This document shows positions 5,091-6,354 of a DNA stretch of 6,354 bases, one piece after another. The position numbers were made by a program, and so were the translations under genes. The stretch is from Chloroflexota bacterium (GTDB lineage Bacteria; Chloroflexota; Limnocylindria; Limnocylindrales; CSP1-4): assembly GCA_016875645.1 (NCBI GenBank), contig VGPE01000169.1:1-6354 (forward strand). Reading direction: 5' to 3'. The notes under the pieces were generated by a model, which saw only the letters and a list, made by a program, of their open reading frames with translations, was not told where the DNA came from and searched no databases. The stretch's first letter is position 1, and each line of letters starts with the position of its first letter.

Positions 5091-6200
5091 ATGCGCCGCG
5101 TTCTCCTGCTTGTCGTCGTGGTCGGTCTGGCCGGAGGCGCCGCCTACCTTGCCCTTGCGCGGCCGGATGCCGGGCCCGCCGCTCCGCAGAATGTGGCCGT
5201 GGTCACGCGCGGAACGCTGGAGGAGACCGTCGAGATCACCGGCACCATTGCGTCGGGGAGCGTCCACAACCTGACGTTCGCAACGGCTGGCACCGTGAGC
5301 GTCGTGGACGCCGGCCTCGGCGACCAGGTTTCGCAGAACCAGGTGATCGCCCGCCTCGACACCAGCGCACTGGGTCGCCAGCTCGCCGCGGCCCGCATCG
5401 GCCTTGAGGCGGCCAACAAGAGCCTCGCTGCGGCGAAGTCGAGCCTGACGAGCGCGCAGTCCACCCTCGACGCCACCGAGGAGGAGCAGCCGACCGCGCC
5501 GCCCGGCATCCCAGGGCCGCTGCCGACCACCGAGCTGCAGCACGACGCGGCGATCGATGCTGCGAAGGCGGCCGTCGCGAACGCCGAGGCCGCCATCGCC
5601 AGCACCGAGGCGACCATCGCCGCCAGCGAGAAGGCGATCGAGGGCGCGGAGATCCGCTCGCCCGTCGCGGGGCGCATCACCCGGATGCTCCTCAAGGTCG
5701 ACGATCGCGTCGCCCCCGGCGCGCTCACCGCGGCTGTCTCTCCGGTGCAGGTCATGGACCTCGACAACCTGCGGATCGAGGCTCAGGCGTCCGAAGACGA
5801 CGTGGTGAACCTGGCACTTGACCAGCGCGCCAGGATCACGTTCGACGCGCTCGACGACATCACGCTCGACGGCCACGTCTGCGAGATCGAGTCAGTGGGG
5901 ATCCTGATCCAGGGCGTCCCGACCTTCCCGGTCCGGATCTGCCTCGAGACCACGGACACCCGGGTCCGCGTCGGGCTCACAGCCACGGTGGACGTGGCGA
6001 CCGGGCGCCGGGAGAACGTGCTGCTCCTGCCGAGCCGGGCGGTCTCGCTGATCGGCGACAAGCACAGCGTGATCCTGCTGCTCGCCGACAACAGCCGCGT
6101 GGAGACCCAGGTGACGGTCGGCCGGACCTCCGGCGGCCTGACGGAGATCGCGAACGGCCTCACCGAGGGCCAGCGCGTCGTCGTTCCGGCGAGCGACTGA
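5091..6200 (+). CDS. HlyD/MacA-type efflux periplasmic adaptor (membrane fusion protein)
   Basis: A 369-residue adaptor of the kind that links an inner-membrane transporter (MacB-like ABC or RND) to export of drugs, peptides or lipids. Domains in order: an N-terminal membrane anchor or signal segment (VLLLVVVVGLAGGAAYLAL, 4-22) with no lipobox Cys; the first lipoyl half (about 41-90, with ATAGTVSVVDAGLGDQV at 64-80); an Ala-rich coiled-coil hairpin (about 93-185) broken by a Pro-rich turn (PTAPPGIPGPLP, 134-145); the second lipoyl half IRSPVAGRITRM (188-199) followed by VDDRVAPG; a beta-barrel domain (about 228-305); and a membrane-proximal domain (about 306-366) with LLLPSRAVSL (311-320) and GLTEGQRVVVP (356-366). 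The frame is open back to ATG 4992, but the intervening residues are Arg/Pro-rich and would mask the anchor, so ATG 5091 is chosen. The short hairpin suits MacA-like adaptors of lineages without an outer membrane. The partner transporter gene is expected downstream, outside the window. Confidence 0.92.
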   Translation: MRRVLLLVVVVGLAGGAAYLALARPDAGPAAPQNVAVVTRGTLEETVEITGTIASGSVHNLTFATAGTVSVVDAGLGDQVSQNQVIARLDTSALGRQLAAARIGLEAANKSLAAAKSSLTSAQSTLDATEEEQPTAPPGIPGPLPTTELQHDAAIDAAKAAVANAEAAIASTEATIAASEKAIEGAEIRSPVAGRITRMLLKVDDRVAPGALTAAVSPVQVMDLDNLRIEAQASEDDVVNLALDQRARITFDALDDITLDGHVCEIESVGILIQGVPTFPVRICLETTDTRVRVGLTATVDVATGRRENVLLLPSRAVSLIGDKHSVILLLADNSRVETQVTVGRTSGGLTEIANGLTEGQRVVVPASD

Positions 6201-6230
6201 CCCAGCCTTCGGTCGCGGCACCGCCGGGCG

Positions 6231-6282
6231 CGGGCCGCAAGCCACGCCGAGGGCCGCGGGCCGCAAGCCACGCCGAGGGCCG
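6231..6282. repeat. 26-bp perfect tandem duplication after the adaptor gene
   Basis: Two identical 26-bp copies (6231-6256 and 6257-6282), each starting CGGGCCGCAAGCCACGCCGA, lie 30 bp after the adaptor stop codon. The following CG could begin a third, degenerate copy. The identity suggests recent slippage or duplication. It sits in the only non-coding DNA between the adaptor and the right edge. I see no terminator-like hairpin here, so read-through into a downstream gene is possible. Confidence 0.85.
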
Positions 6283-6354
6283 CGACCCGGACGCCTACGG
6301 TGACGCTGAGGGGGCCGCGGACGGGTCCAGCGGTGCGGATGGCCCCGGGATGAT

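Noticed and set aside
4110..5876. Long minus-strand open frame (588 codons)
   Set aside because: It runs antisense across sppA and the adaptor gene, both with strong family motifs; its own translation is low-complexity Arg/Ala/Gly, typical of shadow frames in GC-rich DNA.
6350..6354. Start of a downstream gene at ATG 6350
   Set aside because: Only five bases are visible and no Shine-Dalgarno or promoter is seen, so it cannot be supported as a feature.
1..6354. CRISPR array, tRNA, rRNA or mobile element
   Set aside because: The only repeats are short contiguous tandem units without spacers; no tRNA-like T-arm and acceptor pairing, transposase motif or terminal inverted repeats were found.

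Overview
This is a GC-rich window (about 70% by eye) of ordinary bacterial chromosome. Leaderless-looking promoters, GTG/TTG starts and the gene set point to a high-GC lineage such as Chloroflexota (Limnocylindria-like) or Actinomycetota. The phylum is an inference; there is no rRNA or other marker here. I see no tRNA, CRISPR array, insertion sequence, phage gene or obvious new multi-gene system.

Layout. Two gene blocks diverge from about 3541-3588. On the minus strand, reading away from that point: a decayed ybaK-type aminoacyl-tRNA deacylase gene (3540-3365), a non-coding stretch, a secreted protein with a His/Cys pair suggestive of a clan CD (caspase/gingipain-like) cysteine peptidase (3016-2192), a hairpin, a G-rich 14-bp tandem repeat, a PIG-L-family deacetylase homologue with altered metal-site residues (1896-1030), and a Ser/Thr protein kinase that runs off the left edge (978-1). 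On the plus strand: a DUF1992 gene broken by a +1 frameshift in a C-run (3589-4105), an SppA-like S49 peptidase overlapping its end (4080-4979), and an HlyD/MacA-type periplasmic adaptor (5091-6200), followed by a 26-bp tandem duplication. The gene for the adaptor's expected ABC or RND partner probably begins just beyond the right edge.

How the genes relate. DUF1992 and sppA overlap and are probably co-transcribed. The adaptor has its own -10-like element exactly 6 nt before its ATG, and the kinase shows the same arrangement before its GTG, so both are candidate leaderless transcripts. The PIG-L gene, the secreted protein and sppA instead have clear Shine-Dalgarno sequences. I see no evidence that all these genes serve one pathway.

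The most useful observations are: the ybaK remnant, whose N- and C-terminal motifs survive on either side of a large internal deletion; the DUF1992 frameshift, in which the unshifted frame ends exactly on the sppA start codon as ATGA; the PIG-L homologue lacking the usual catalytic Asp and third zinc ligand; and the G-quadruplex-like repeat in that gene's leader.
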